DNA from: Megamonas sp. UBA1796
GTDB taxonomy: Bacteria; Bacillota; Negativicutes; Selenomonadales; Selenomonadaceae
Reading direction: 5' to 3'
Length of the DNA stretch: 64,000 nucleotides
Assembly (NCBI GenBank): GCA_002319795.1
Contig: DCFU01000030.1
Location: forward strand, 6,565-70,564
The notes below the pieces were generated by a model. That model worked only from the letters and a program-made list of their open reading frames with translations, was not told where the DNA came from and did no database searches. A program made the position numbers and the translations under genes. Shown in pieces: positions 43,764 to 53,663 of the stretch. Each line of letters starts with the position of its first letter. Position 1 is the stretch's first letter.

Positions 43764-44540
43764 TTGGGAACATATTTTACGACATTTTATAAGTATAAAT
43801 ACCTTTTATATGTTTTGGTTGAACGGGATATAAAAAAGAAATATCGTCGCAGTGTTTTAGGTGTGCTTTGGAGTATGCTGAATCCTCTTTTAATGATGAT
43901 TATTACGGTAATGGTTTTTTCAACACTGTTTCGTTTTGATGTTGAAAATTATGTGTTATACCTTTTAGTCGGTCAGGTGGCATTTACTTTTTTTAGTGAG
44001 GCAACATCATTTGCTATGGGGTCAATTCTAGAGAACAGTGCATTGATTAAGAAGGTTTATATGCCTAAATATTTATTCCCTTTTTCGAGGGTTATGTCAA
44101 GCTGCATGAATTTGGTGTTTACCTTGCCGGCTATTCTAGTGATTATGATATATACAGGGCAGATTCCTACATGGAAAACTTTAGCGTTTATTTTTCCGTT
44201 GTTGCTTATGCTTATTTTTTGTTTGGGGATAGGATTGATATTATCAGCATGCGTGGTCTATTTCCGGGACATGTTTCATTTATATAGAGTATTGATTTCT
44301 GCATTGAATTATGCAACACCTATTTTTTATCCAGAATCAATTATTCCGCCAGAATACAGATTTTTATTGGATTATAATCCGTTATACTATTTTATCAAAG
44401 GATTTAGAGAAGTTATCTATAGTGGTGGATTGCCGCATATGGATACCGTGGGAATATGTTTTGGGTTAGCATTAGCTTCTGTGTTGGTGGGTATTATAGT
44501 TTTTCGTAAAGCGCAAAATAAGTTTATCTTGTATCTTTAA
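43764..44540 (+). CDS. wzm: O-antigen ABC transporter permease Wzm
   Basis: The 258-residue ABC-2 type permease has six transmembrane helices with the typical N-terminal LVERDIKKKYRRSVLGVLWSMLNPLL (about residues 18-43) and a C-terminal ATPIFYP...YNPLYYFIKGFR segment. With Wzt it exports lipid-linked O-polysaccharide across the inner membrane. The TTG start has AGGAG 7 bases upstream. wzt follows after 10 bases. Confidence 0.92.
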   Translation: MGTYFTTFYKYKYLLYVLVERDIKKKYRRSVLGVLWSMLNPLLMMIITVMVFSTLFRFDVENYVLYLLVGQVAFTFFSEATSFAMGSILENSALIKKVYMPKYLFPFSRVMSSCMNLVFTLPAILVIMIYTGQIPTWKTLAFIFPLLLMLIFCLGIGLILSACVVYFRDMFHLYRVLISALNYATPIFYPESIIPPEYRFLLDYNPLYYFIKGFREVIYSGGLPHMDTVGICFGLALASVLVGIIVFRKAQNKFILYL

Positions 44541-44550
44541 GGAGATTTGT

Positions 44551-45282
44551 ATGGCTGAGAAAATTATTGAAGTAGATCATGTAACTATGAAATTCAATTT
44601 AATGGAAGAAAAAGTTGATACATTGAAGGAATACATCGTAAAGTTGATTAAGGGAAAACTTATGTATAATGAGTTCGTTGCCTTGAAAGATGTTTCTTTT
44701 TCTATTGAGAAGGGAGAAGCATTTGGCTTAGTGGGGTTTAATGGTGCAGGTAAATCAACGATGCTTAAAGTTTTGGCAGGAGTGTTGAAACCGACAGAGG
44801 GACAGGTTATTGTCCGAGGTAATATTGCGCCGCTGATTGAGGTGGGAGCAGGATTTGATCCGGAGCTGACTGCGATGGAGAATGTTTTCTTGAATGGAGC
44901 CATACTAGGACATAATAAAGCTTTTTTGCAAGAACACTTTAATGCAATTATTGACTTTGCTGAGTTGCGTGATTTTATAAATGTACCAGTGAAAAACTTT
45001 TCGAGCGGAATGTATTCACGGCTTGGCTTTGCAATTGCTACAGAGGTTCGGCCAGATATTTTGATTGTCGATGAAGTTTTATCTGTTGGCGATTATCAAT
45101 TTCAGCAGAAATGCGAGCAGCGAATCACGCAGATGATGGAAGCTGGTACGACAATTATTTTGGTTTCACATGATATACATACGGTTGAAAAGATTTGCAA
45201 TACCGTAGCCTGGTTAGAACATGGTAAACTGCGTGATATTGGTGAAGCGGGAAGGATTTGCAATGAATATCAGAAGCATTGA
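44551..45282 (+). CDS. wzt: O-antigen ABC transporter ATPase Wzt, short form
   Basis: The 243-residue ABC ATPase has Walker A GFNGAGKST near residue 62, the signature FSSGMYSRLGFA near 150, Walker B ILIVDEVLSVGD near 172 and the H-loop SHDIH. It ends shortly after the nucleotide-binding domain, so it lacks the C-terminal carbohydrate-recognition domain that some Wzt proteins use to sense chain ends. Chain length must then be set without it. Its last 20 bases overlap the next gene. Confidence 0.92.
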   Translation: MAEKIIEVDHVTMKFNLMEEKVDTLKEYIVKLIKGKLMYNEFVALKDVSFSIEKGEAFGLVGFNGAGKSTMLKVLAGVLKPTEGQVIVRGNIAPLIEVGAGFDPELTAMENVFLNGAILGHNKAFLQEHFNAIIDFAELRDFINVPVKNFSSGMYSRLGFAIATEVRPDILIVDEVLSVGDYQFQQKCEQRITQMMEAGTTIILVSHDIHTVEKICNTVAWLEHGKLRDIGEAGRICNEYQKH

Positions 45283-46780
45283 AAACGAAATGGAATTGAT
45301 TTATCCGATTACTTTGCCTGAAAAAAAAGAAACGCAGAAATTATATATTTTGGGAGATAATATTAGACGAAGCACAGAAGGGATAGTAGTCAGCAGGAAT
45401 GAGATAATGGACTTTGGGACTTATTTCAATTGTTTTTCTGTAAAAAAATGGCATGATTATACATCGTTGACAACAGTACATATTTCTTTTTCCATGATTG
45501 GGCGGGCACGAGCAGAAATTTATGCAATTAATGCAAGTGGGAGGCAGATGCTTCAGGTAATTGAAGCGAATGATGTTTTTGTATATGATTTACCATTTGA
45601 CCAACTATTGGAAAAAGGCATAGATGTTATTGGAATAGAATTGACAGCGTTATCAGATGAACTTACGTTTGTTAAAGGTGGGGTGTATGGCAATTTTGCG
45701 ACGAGACAGGATGTAAGAATCGGAATTGTAATTTGCACTTTTAAGCGAGAAAAATATGTAAAACATAATGTAGAAGTTTTGAAAAAGCTTATTGATGCAA
45801 ATGATAAGTTTAGCGTCATGATTGTTGATAATGGTCGGACGTTAACAGACGTTTTAGGAGAAAATATTCAAGTGATACCGAATCCTAACTATGGTGGGTC
45901 CGGTGGCTTTACGCGTGGATTGATGGAACAGGTTAATCAAGGACGTAATAATTATGTTTTAATGATGGATGATGATGTTGTTATTGAAAATAGTGCGCTG
46001 GAACGTGTTTATAAGGTTTGTCAGCATGTTAAAGAAGAACGGAACATGCAAATGTTTGGTGGTGCAATGCTAAATATGCAGAAACCTACAGAGCAATTTG
46101 AAAATACAGCTTACTGGAAACGTATACAGTTGATTGCATTTGGGCGTAGCTTTGATTTGACGGATAAAAAGAAGCTTTATGAAAATGAGAAGTTTCCCGA
46201 GAAAATAAATACTTATGCGGCATGGTGGTTTTGCTGTATACCGATGCAGGTTATTCGACAGAATGGTTATCCGCTACCAGTGTTTATCAAAAGCGACGAT
46301 ATGGAATATGGTATACGCAATAATGAGCCAGTTATGACTATGAATGGTGTTGGTGTATGGCATGAAACATTTGAAAAAAAAGCAAATCCGGCAATTAATT
46401 ATTTTAATGATCGCAATATGCTTATTTTAAATCATTTTGCAATGGGCTGCAGCCGTTGGACCTTTTTTTTAGCAGCCATGGGGCGATTATTTAGGCGTGT
46501 GTATCATCGTGATGGTCTTGGTGTAAGGAATTTTGAGATAGCACTCAGGGATCATGGTGCCGGATTTGAAGAGATTACGCGAATGGGGGCGGATGAAAAA
46601 TTTGCGGAGGTTAGAGGTTATGGCTATGATAAAAATATCGCATGCTCTTTTTTGAATACTTTGCAGATGGTAATTTGCCAATTTGTGAAATACGAAGCTA
46701 TTCATAAAAGATACCTTGATTTTCGGAAAGAACGGCTGACAGATCAAACATTTTGGAGACATTATTTACGATTGGAATGA
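45263..46780 (+). CDS. GT2 glycosyltransferase, GlfT2-like
   Basis: The 505-residue protein has an N-terminal beta-sandwich-like region (about 1-145), IVICTFKREKYV near 157, VDNGRTL near 190, NYGGSGGFTRGLME near 212 and the DDD metal motif (MMDDDVV) near 237, then WWFCCIPM and a WHE motif near 370, the catalytic base region. This is the architecture of GlfT2-like galactofuranosyltransferases. No UDP-galactopyranose mutase is in the window, so the donor is open. The ATG at 45263 has AAGGA upstream. An inactivated paralog lies at 42988. Confidence 0.85.
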   Translation: MNIRSIENEMELIYPITLPEKKETQKLYILGDNIRRSTEGIVVSRNEIMDFGTYFNCFSVKKWHDYTSLTTVHISFSMIGRARAEIYAINASGRQMLQVIEANDVFVYDLPFDQLLEKGIDVIGIELTALSDELTFVKGGVYGNFATRQDVRIGIVICTFKREKYVKHNVEVLKKLIDANDKFSVMIVDNGRTLTDVLGENIQVIPNPNYGGSGGFTRGLMEQVNQGRNNYVLMMDDDVVIENSALERVYKVCQHVKEERNMQMFGGAMLNMQKPTEQFENTAYWKRIQLIAFGRSFDLTDKKKLYENEKFPEKINTYAAWWFCCIPMQVIRQNGYPLPVFIKSDDMEYGIRNNEPVMTMNGVGVWHETFEKKANPAINYFNDRNMLILNHFAMGCSRWTFFLAAMGRLFRRVYHRDGLGVRNFEIALRDHGAGFEEITRMGADEKFAEVRGYGYDKNIACSFLNTLQMVICQFVKYEAIHKRYLDFRKERLTDQTFWRHYLRLE

Positions 46781-46786
46781 TAGGTT

Positions 46787-48064
46787 GTGACGGATATTTA
46801 CCAATTGAGCCAGAAGTATACTGCGCCGATTATTTATTATTATGTAAAATGGATTATCCAAAAGGCGGTTTCAAGCAAGATTAAGACGTTATACTTTTTG
46901 GCAAGGGATGGATATGTGCTTTGCAAGGTTGCACAGATGATTTGTGAACAGGAAGGAATTGCAATAGAGTGCCGGTACTTGTATTGTTCGAGAAACGCGT
47001 TAAGATTTCCAAGCTATTATTTTATTGGAGATGAAGCTTATCATTTGATTTTTTTGCCAGGGCTTCATGTTAACATTCGTGATTTATTTAAACGGATTGG
47101 CTTGATTTCTTGTGAAATTCAGGACCAAATTATGAAAGAAATTGGCTTTGATAAAATAAGAGCTTCAGTTGAGTTATCTGCGCCAGAAACAGAGGAATTA
47201 TCAAAGTCATTAAGACATAATTTTGTGTTTTGCAGCACAATGAGGAAAAATTCCGAAGCAAGATTTGCTGAGACGATTGCCTATTTTCGACAAGAACATA
47301 TGTTTGAGCAGAAGGATATTGCTATTGTGGACAGCGGTTGGAGTGGTTCCTTACAGCGTTCAATGCGGCAGCTGATGCAACATGCCGGATATGTGGGTGG
47401 GTTTAAAGGATTTTATTTTGGATTCTTGAATAAGAGGCACGACAAATCAGATGGTGAATACTATTCGTGGTACCTTACGCCGCATAGCAGCAATAAGGAT
47501 AAGATATATTTTAATACGCATTTGTTTGAGTTGATGTTATCGGCTCCACATGGCACAACTTTATCTTATAAAAAAGATGCTGCTAAGTATGTGCCGGTTT
47601 TGGATATATACCACACAGATGATCTACAGGCAAAACTTATTGATATGCAGATTCAAGGGATTTTGGACTGGGTAAGACAGAAAATAGAAGTTGAGCATGA
47701 AGTTTTAAATATGCGGATGTCCAGAGTTGAATGGAATATGACGAGAAGGCTTCTGCATCGTATTATGGCATATCCTACTCGGGAAGAGGCCTATACTTAT
47801 GGGCAATTCGCTTTTGCAGATGATATGTTTGATCAGAAAAAATATCCATTAACAGCACCGGAACAATGTGAGAGCTTGAAAATATACAATGTTTATGAGA
47901 TGCTATATAGAAAAATATGGGGGGGATATTCTTTGGAAGGGATAAAGAATATTTACTGGCCATATGGCACAATAGCTTTCCTAACTTCATCTTGGAAGCG
48001 GCTATGGTATCGATGGAATATATATATTTGGCATTTGATTTTATTTAAAAGGAATCAACTATGA
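46787..48064 (+). CDS. COG5610-like RDGY-domain protein of O-antigen loci
   Basis: The 425-residue soluble protein has YFLARDGYVLCKVAQ near residue 35 and YLYCSRNALRFPS near 63, then a middle VDSGWSGSLQRSM near 187. This matches the C-terminal part of large two-domain proteins (COG5610-type) in polysaccharide loci, where it follows a HAD domain. Here the HAD domain is encoded by the next gene (48061), overlapping by 4 bases, in reversed order. The function is unknown. The GTG start has only a weak ribosome site. Confidence 0.65.
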   Translation: MTDIYQLSQKYTAPIIYYYVKWIIQKAVSSKIKTLYFLARDGYVLCKVAQMICEQEGIAIECRYLYCSRNALRFPSYYFIGDEAYHLIFLPGLHVNIRDLFKRIGLISCEIQDQIMKEIGFDKIRASVELSAPETEELSKSLRHNFVFCSTMRKNSEARFAETIAYFRQEHMFEQKDIAIVDSGWSGSLQRSMRQLMQHAGYVGGFKGFYFGFLNKRHDKSDGEYYSWYLTPHSSNKDKIYFNTHLFELMLSAPHGTTLSYKKDAAKYVPVLDIYHTDDLQAKLIDMQIQGILDWVRQKIEVEHEVLNMRMSRVEWNMTRRLLHRIMAYPTREEAYTYGQFAFADDMFDQKKYPLTAPEQCESLKIYNVYEMLYRKIWGGYSLEGIKNIYWPYGTIAFLTSSWKRLWYRWNIYIWHLILFKRNQL

Positions 48065-48759
48065 AAAGATTGTTTCGTAGATCCTTTGTGAAAGTTGCTG
48101 TCTTTCTGAATCGATGTCGTTGGCAGTTTATTTCGCCGACATTGTTAGCATGGTATCTTTCAAGATATCAAGTAATTTCATTTGATGTTTTTGATACATT
48201 GGTTTTTCGGAAATGCGACATTCCGGCAGATGTATTTACAGAAATTGGTTATGAAATAGGAATTCCAGATTTTCGTGAACGACGTATTTGTGCTGAGATA
48301 ATAGCAAGAAAACGAACGCAAAAGCCAGAGAGAGAAGTCAACCTGCGAGATATTTATGAAAACTTTCCAATAAAATTGCCAATATCACTGAAAAAAGCGA
48401 TGGCAATAGAGATTGCAGCGGAAAAAAATTGTATTTATGCTAATTTATATATGCTAGAGGTTTTTCATAGATTGCAACAGAGAGGAAAGATTTTAGTTGC
48501 AACTTCAGATATGTATTTGCCGGAGGTGGAAATTCGGGATATTTTACATCAGTTGGGATATAAAGGATTTTGGGAAATTTTTGTATCCAATGAAATAGGT
48601 TGCAATAAATGGTTTGGTCATTTGCAGCAATTTGTGCGAGCTACAACTGCAGTACCATCGGATAAGATGATTCATATTGGAGATAATTATCGAATCGATA
48701 TAGTGGGTACACGCTATGTCGGTATAGATGCTGTGTGGTATACTGGGAAATTCAGATGA
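48061..48759 (+). CDS. HAD-like protein, partner of the COG5610-like gene
   Basis: The 232-residue protein has HAD motif I SFDVFDTLVF near residue 40, motif II ATSDMYLPE near 146 and motif IV HIGDNYRIDIVG near 206. The lysine of motif III may be the one in GCNKW. Proteins with this HAD head often carry the RDGY domain on the same chain; here it sits on the preceding gene. It may be a phosphatase or a sugar-processing enzyme of the O-antigen pathway; this is not established. Confidence 0.7.
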   Translation: MKRLFRRSFVKVAVFLNRCRWQFISPTLLAWYLSRYQVISFDVFDTLVFRKCDIPADVFTEIGYEIGIPDFRERRICAEIIARKRTQKPEREVNLRDIYENFPIKLPISLKKAMAIEIAAEKNCIYANLYMLEVFHRLQQRGKILVATSDMYLPEVEIRDILHQLGYKGFWEIFVSNEIGCNKWFGHLQQFVRATTAVPSDKMIHIGDNYRIDIVGTRYVGIDAVWYTGKFR

Positions 48760-48773
48760 AAGGTGGCAAGACC

Positions 48774-50753
48774 ATGAAGCAAAAGAAAATCGCGATACCA
48801 TATCCTTGGCCAGGGATGAAGCTTGGTGCGGAACTGGAATTAATTAAAAGAATTCAGCATGCTGCTGAGGAAGAAGATATAGAATGTGTGGTAATAGATA
48901 ATAGTGGACATCTGTTGGATGACGAAATTAATAGTACAGAATGTATGGTTCGGGAAGAAGAACTAGATTTTGTTTTGTCTATGCATTTTCTTACCTTTAA
49001 ATCTTTAGACGCTTTTTATTATTGTGCGATTTGGAATCCGCCAGAGATTCCTTTAGATAGTAAAGACTATGGAAATTTTGTTGACAATTATACGATGTGC
49101 GATGACTATTTAATTTATGATCATGGTGGAATGTCCAATCATTTAAAAAGTATGTTGTGGGGAAAGCAGAGAACCTTAACGGGATGTTCACAGCTAATGG
49201 GGACTTTTCCTGAGAGTGCAATTATGCCTGTTGAACTAAATGAGCCAAAGTTATTTTACTGTGGTATAAATTGGGATGTATTGGTTCATCAAAGTGGTCG
49301 ACATGAATCCGTAATGAAACTTTTGGATGATGCAGAAATTATATGTATTTATGGTCCAGATAAAGCATGGGGAGGAATACGGCCATGGGCAGGTTATCGT
49401 TGTTATCAGGGCGAGATTCCTTTTGATGGATTTTCTTTATTGCAATACTTGCATAAGTGTGGGGTATGTCTGGTACTTTCTTCGGATATTCATCGAAAGG
49501 CTGGAGCAGTTACAAATCGTGCATTTGAAGCTTGTGTTGCAGGTGCAGTTATGATTTCGGATGATAATCCTTTGATGAAAGAAATGTTTGGGGATGCGGC
49601 ACTTTTCATAGACTATAATAGAGCAAATCCACGAGATACAGTGAATCAAATTATAGAGAAATATGAGTGGATTTGTACACATAAAGACGAAGCAAAACGA
49701 CTTGCGGAAAAAGCACAGAAGATTTTTTGTGAACGATATACTTTGAATCATTATTTAAGATCAATATTAAATAATCATGCAGAACGCTTGGCTGTACACA
49801 GGTCCGATTTATTTGCAACGGATGAGTGTGAACGGGTCGCTGTTTTCTATGTTTGTGATAGTATCAAGCCGAGCGATTTGGAAGATGAACTATCTGTTGT
49901 ATGCCAAAATATTAAAAGACAAGTTTATAAAAATATTATTTTAGTGGTTGCAGTAGATGTGCAATTACACTTGGAAGTTAATCAAGCAATAGAAAAAGAA
50001 CAGATTGAAGCTAGAGTTGTACTGATGCCATTGCATGATAAAAATGGTGTTCGTAAAATATCAAATGGGCAAGCAATAAAAGAACTTAGGAAATTAGAGC
50101 CGCATGATGACTTTATGTTTATGATATCAGATGAATATTGGTTTAGAGATCATGTGACGACATTGCTTCGGACACTAGAGGATAATCCAGAAGCGTGGGG
50201 GGCAAATTCTGGTCAGTTGGAGAAGACTGAAGACGGAACCTGTAGGGTCAATCTTTTTGAGAAGATAGAAGAGATTGAGCTATATAATCAGCTTCAGAAC
50301 GAAGATTCTGTAGAGTTGGCTGCGGGGGCAATTTTATTACGTGCAAAGGTACATGCATTATTACCAGAGTTCTTTTTTGATATGTTAGATGGAAAAGAGC
50401 ATTTAGCTTATGTTAGTATTTTGTTGGAAAAAGATAAAAAAAATCTAGTTTTTTCTAGGCGAATGACATTGCGAAAAAGTTATAAAAAGAAATATAATTG
50501 CAATACAGTAATTAAAAATATTCATGAAAATAGATTTTTGTGCGAGTTGACACGATATGATCATCAAGCTGTAAATAAGGCAAGAAATACAAAAAAAAAT
50601 GTGCTGCAATCGATCATCGAGTTGCCTATAAAATCGTATTGTATGGTTAGGGTGTACCGTATTTTGTTAAGGATAGTACATGGGCAGAAAATCCGGCGGT
50701 TACTGGAAAAAAAATATCATCAGCAATTTGAACGATATTTGAGAAATTTATGA
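48774..50753 (+). CDS. Large glycosyltransferase, tandem copy 1
   Basis: The 659-residue protein has an N-terminal region with PYPWPGMKLGAELEL, IWNPPEIPLD and DDYLIYDHGGM, then a GT-B donor half (IHRKAGAVTNRAFEACVAGAVMISDDNPLMKEMFGDAALF, about residues 240-285) resembling the CgeB-like Glyco_trans_1_2 domain. The C-terminal part (about 360-600) resembles a GT2-like domain with EYWFRDHVTT. It is closely related to the next gene (654 residues), a tandem duplicate. The ATG at 48774 has AAAGGTGG upstream. Acceptor unknown. Confidence 0.7.
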   Translation: MKQKKIAIPYPWPGMKLGAELELIKRIQHAAEEEDIECVVIDNSGHLLDDEINSTECMVREEELDFVLSMHFLTFKSLDAFYYCAIWNPPEIPLDSKDYGNFVDNYTMCDDYLIYDHGGMSNHLKSMLWGKQRTLTGCSQLMGTFPESAIMPVELNEPKLFYCGINWDVLVHQSGRHESVMKLLDDAEIICIYGPDKAWGGIRPWAGYRCYQGEIPFDGFSLLQYLHKCGVCLVLSSDIHRKAGAVTNRAFEACVAGAVMISDDNPLMKEMFGDAALFIDYNRANPRDTVNQIIEKYEWICTHKDEAKRLAEKAQKIFCERYTLNHYLRSILNNHAERLAVHRSDLFATDECERVAVFYVCDSIKPSDLEDELSVVCQNIKRQVYKNIILVVAVDVQLHLEVNQAIEKEQIEARVVLMPLHDKNGVRKISNGQAIKELRKLEPHDDFMFMISDEYWFRDHVTTLLRTLEDNPEAWGANSGQLEKTEDGTCRVNLFEKIEEIELYNQLQNEDSVELAAGAILLRAKVHALLPEFFFDMLDGKEHLAYVSILLEKDKKNLVFSRRMTLRKSYKKKYNCNTVIKNIHENRFLCELTRYDHQAVNKARNTKKNVLQSIIELPIKSYCMVRVYRILLRIVHGQKIRRLLEKKYHQQFERYLRNL

Positions 50754-50772
50754 ATGAAGAGGTGGTTATCAC

Positions 50773-52737
50773 ATGAATAAAAGGCGCTTTGGTATCATTT
50801 TAACTTGGCCAGGCATAAAAAATGCAGAGAGTGAGATAATTAGCCGTACAATGCGGGCAGCACAAGAAATTGATGCTGAATGCGTACCTATAGATAATTA
50901 TGGATTTGTATTGGATGCAAATTATGAATCAACAGAAAAAAAAGCGGAGAATTTGGAATTTGTTTTATCGCTACATTATGATACACCGAAGCTTATAGAT
51001 GCTTTTTACTACCACACAGTTTGGAATCCACCAGAAATTCCCTTGAAATTTGATGGCTATAGGCAGAGTATAGATAATTATATTATGAATGATGATTATC
51101 TTATTTATGATAAGGGAAGTATGTCGGCACATTTGCAAAGTATATTGTTAGAATCGCCCCGAAATTTAACAGATGCTTCAGTAATGATGGGAACATTCCC
51201 AAAAAGCGCGATAATGGAACCAAATCTTGCTAATCCAAAGCTGTTTTATTGTGGGATGAATTGGGATATTCTTGTTGATAAACATGGCAGGAACGAAAGT
51301 TTGATGAAACTTTTGGACACTGAGGGCGTTGTAAAAATATTTGGACCAAATGCAACTACGAATAAAGCATGGGGGGGAATCCATCCTTGGGCTGGGTATA
51401 AGTGCTATCAATATCCAATTCCATTTGATGGGTTTTCTTTATTGGATGAACTAAATAAATGTGGGATTTGCTTGGTTTTTTCGTCTGATGTTCATCGTAG
51501 GGCAGGAGCTGTTACGAATCGTGCTTTTGAAGCCTGTGCTGCAGGAGCGGTTATTATATCAGATAATAATTTGTTGATGAAACAAATGTTTGGTGATGCG
51601 GCACTTTTTGTTGACTATAATAAAAATAATCCGAAAGATACCTTTCAGCAAGTTATGGAAAAATATCGCTGGATACTTGATCATAAAAAAGAAGCTATGA
51701 CATTAGCAAGACAATCGCAGCAAATATTTTTGAAAAAATATACATTAAATGCTTATTTGGAAAAAATTTTTGAAAATCATCCAAACCGTCTAGAATCTGT
51801 TAAAACATCATTATTTTCCAAAAATTCACAGGAGCAGGTGCATGTTTTATATGTTTGTCCGTATAGTGATTTGAAGAGGGCAGGTGAAGCTATACGAAAA
51901 GTCGTAAATAATGTAAAACGGCAAATTTTTGCATCAATTTATTTAACTGTAGCTCTTGATATTACACTTAATGAATTTATATGTGAACAATTGAAGGACA
52001 CTAAAATTAAAATATCAATTTATCCAGTTAAAATGTTTGACTCAAATAAGAATATGGTGCTGACAAATGGGCAGATATTTGCACAGATATCTCGATATAT
52101 TAATAGTGAATATTTTATGATGACAGATGCGGAAGAATATTGGTTTAGAGATCATGTTACAACATTAATGCGAACTTTACAGGATAGCAAGGGTATGTTG
52201 GCTTGTTCAGGACAGCTTTATGTCGATACAAATGGAATTTGGCAGGTTAAGTCTTTTGATAGACCTAAGGAAAAAGATTTTATCTTGTACTACAATGGCA
52301 AGTCTGCATTGAAAACATCGTTTCCGTGTCCTGGTGTGTTTTTATTTGATAAGGTAGTATTAAATCAGTTGCCCCAATATGTATTCGACTCTATAGATGG
52401 AAATGAATATTTAGCGTATGTTTATACGAGCGTCTTAAATAAAAAAACAGATGTGGTATTTAGTAAAAGAATGACGTTTGTTTGTGGGCGTCGTGCTGAT
52501 TGTAAGAACAAATTGGTTCAGCCGGATCAGGAGATGCGTTATATACAAGGACTTTGTCGTTATCACGAAATAGGAAAAGACGATTTTGGAATGTGGCTAA
52601 GTACTATTCCTTTAAAACCATACATTATAATTAGAAGTCTGCGAATTATAATGAGAGTCATACCGAAAAAGAGTTGGTTATATATCAAAATAGGAAAAAT
52701 TTATGGTCGATATTGTAGAAAGTATTTCAATTTTTAG
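50773..52737 (+). CDS. Large glycosyltransferase, tandem copy 2
   Basis: The 654-residue protein parallels the previous one over its whole length: TWPGIKNAESEI, VWNPPEIPLKF, DDYLIYDKGSM, KLFYCGMNWDIL, the donor-site VHRRAGAVTNRAFEACAAGAVIISDNNLLMKQMFGDAALF and EEYWFRDHVTTLMRTLQD. It probably adds a related sugar, perhaps in alternating fashion with copy 1. The downstream gene begins close to its stop. Confidence 0.7.
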   Translation: MNKRRFGIILTWPGIKNAESEIISRTMRAAQEIDAECVPIDNYGFVLDANYESTEKKAENLEFVLSLHYDTPKLIDAFYYHTVWNPPEIPLKFDGYRQSIDNYIMNDDYLIYDKGSMSAHLQSILLESPRNLTDASVMMGTFPKSAIMEPNLANPKLFYCGMNWDILVDKHGRNESLMKLLDTEGVVKIFGPNATTNKAWGGIHPWAGYKCYQYPIPFDGFSLLDELNKCGICLVFSSDVHRRAGAVTNRAFEACAAGAVIISDNNLLMKQMFGDAALFVDYNKNNPKDTFQQVMEKYRWILDHKKEAMTLARQSQQIFLKKYTLNAYLEKIFENHPNRLESVKTSLFSKNSQEQVHVLYVCPYSDLKRAGEAIRKVVNNVKRQIFASIYLTVALDITLNEFICEQLKDTKIKISIYPVKMFDSNKNMVLTNGQIFAQISRYINSEYFMMTDAEEYWFRDHVTTLMRTLQDSKGMLACSGQLYVDTNGIWQVKSFDRPKEKDFILYYNGKSALKTSFPCPGVFLFDKVVLNQLPQYVFDSIDGNEYLAYVYTSVLNKKTDVVFSKRMTFVCGRRADCKNKLVQPDQEMRYIQGLCRYHEIGKDDFGMWLSTIPLKPYIIIRSLRIIMRVIPKKSWLYIKIGKIYGRYCRKYFNF

Positions 52738-52756
52738 AATAAAGGCGGTGTGTAAA

Positions 52757-53653
52757 GTGTACTTGATTATTGGAGCAAATGGCTTTATTGGTGCGTATAT
52801 GATAAAAAAAATTTTGACATATTCTAATGAAATGATATTGGCAACAGCCAATAGTAATAATCACCTATCTTTAATTTGTGATAAACGCGTACAATGGAGG
52901 CATTTGGATGTTTCGGATTTTGCAGGAGTAGACTTATTGAGTGAGGATACAGCAATTACTCATGAGAGTTTGAAAATTATTTATTTAGCAGCATACCATC
53001 ATCCTGATCAGGTGGAAAAAAATCTACAGTTTGCTTGGCATATAAATATCACCTGCTTGTCTTATTTTATTAATAAATTCTATGATACAAGATGTTTTTT
53101 TTATCCTTCTACAGAAATGGTCTATGGAGATGGAGGTGAAAATAAAAAATTTAATGAAGAAAGTTCACTCAATCCATTAAATCTTTATGGAAAACATAAG
53201 AAAATTGCTGAAGAAATTGTTTATGGTGCTGGGAAAAATGTACTTCGTTTTCCGGTGTTGATGGGGCCTAGTTTGCTGATGCATAAAAAACATTTTTATG
53301 ATTGCATTATAGAAGATTTGTCACAAGGAAAACGTGTTGAGATGTTTTCAGATATGTATAAATCTATGCTTGACTTTGATACTGTGGCGAAAATAACCAT
53401 CACGTTGATGGAAAGTTATACTGAAGATATGGCTAAGTGTTTAAATGTTTCAGGGGACGAGTCATTAAGTAAATATGATGTAGGAGTCCGTATAGCGCAG
53501 AAACATGGTTATCCCACGAATTTGATACGGCCGATTTCTTTAAGTGACGATAATGCGATATTTGCAGTTAAACGGCCTAGATCTGTTTTATTAGATAATG
53601 CTAAGGTAAAAAAATTATTGCATTTAGAAGAAATAAGAATGAAGTTTGAATGA
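52757..53653 (+). CDS. SDR-family sugar reductase/epimerase (RmlD-like)
   Basis: The 298-residue extended SDR protein has the NAD(P) motif IIGANGFIGAYM near the N-terminus, the catalytic YGKHK (YxxxK), a STEMVYGD serine motif and a late RPRSVLLDNAKV segment typical of RmlD-type 4-keto reductases. Next to a small cupin and gmd, it could reduce GDP-4-keto-6-deoxymannose (Rmd- or Fcl-like) or work with the cupin. GTG 52757 has AAAGGCGG 8 bases upstream; the ATG at 52703 lies in the previous gene and is not favoured. Confidence 0.7.
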   Translation: MYLIIGANGFIGAYMIKKILTYSNEMILATANSNNHLSLICDKRVQWRHLDVSDFAGVDLLSEDTAITHESLKIIYLAAYHHPDQVEKNLQFAWHINITCLSYFINKFYDTRCFFYPSTEMVYGDGGENKKFNEESSLNPLNLYGKHKKIAEEIVYGAGKNVLRFPVLMGPSLLMHKKHFYDCIIEDLSQGKRVEMFSDMYKSMLDFDTVAKITITLMESYTEDMAKCLNVSGDESLSKYDVGVRIAQKHGYPTNLIRPISLSDDNAIFAVKRPRSVLLDNAKVKKLLHLEEIRMKFE

Positions 53654-53663
53654 GGTGGATATA

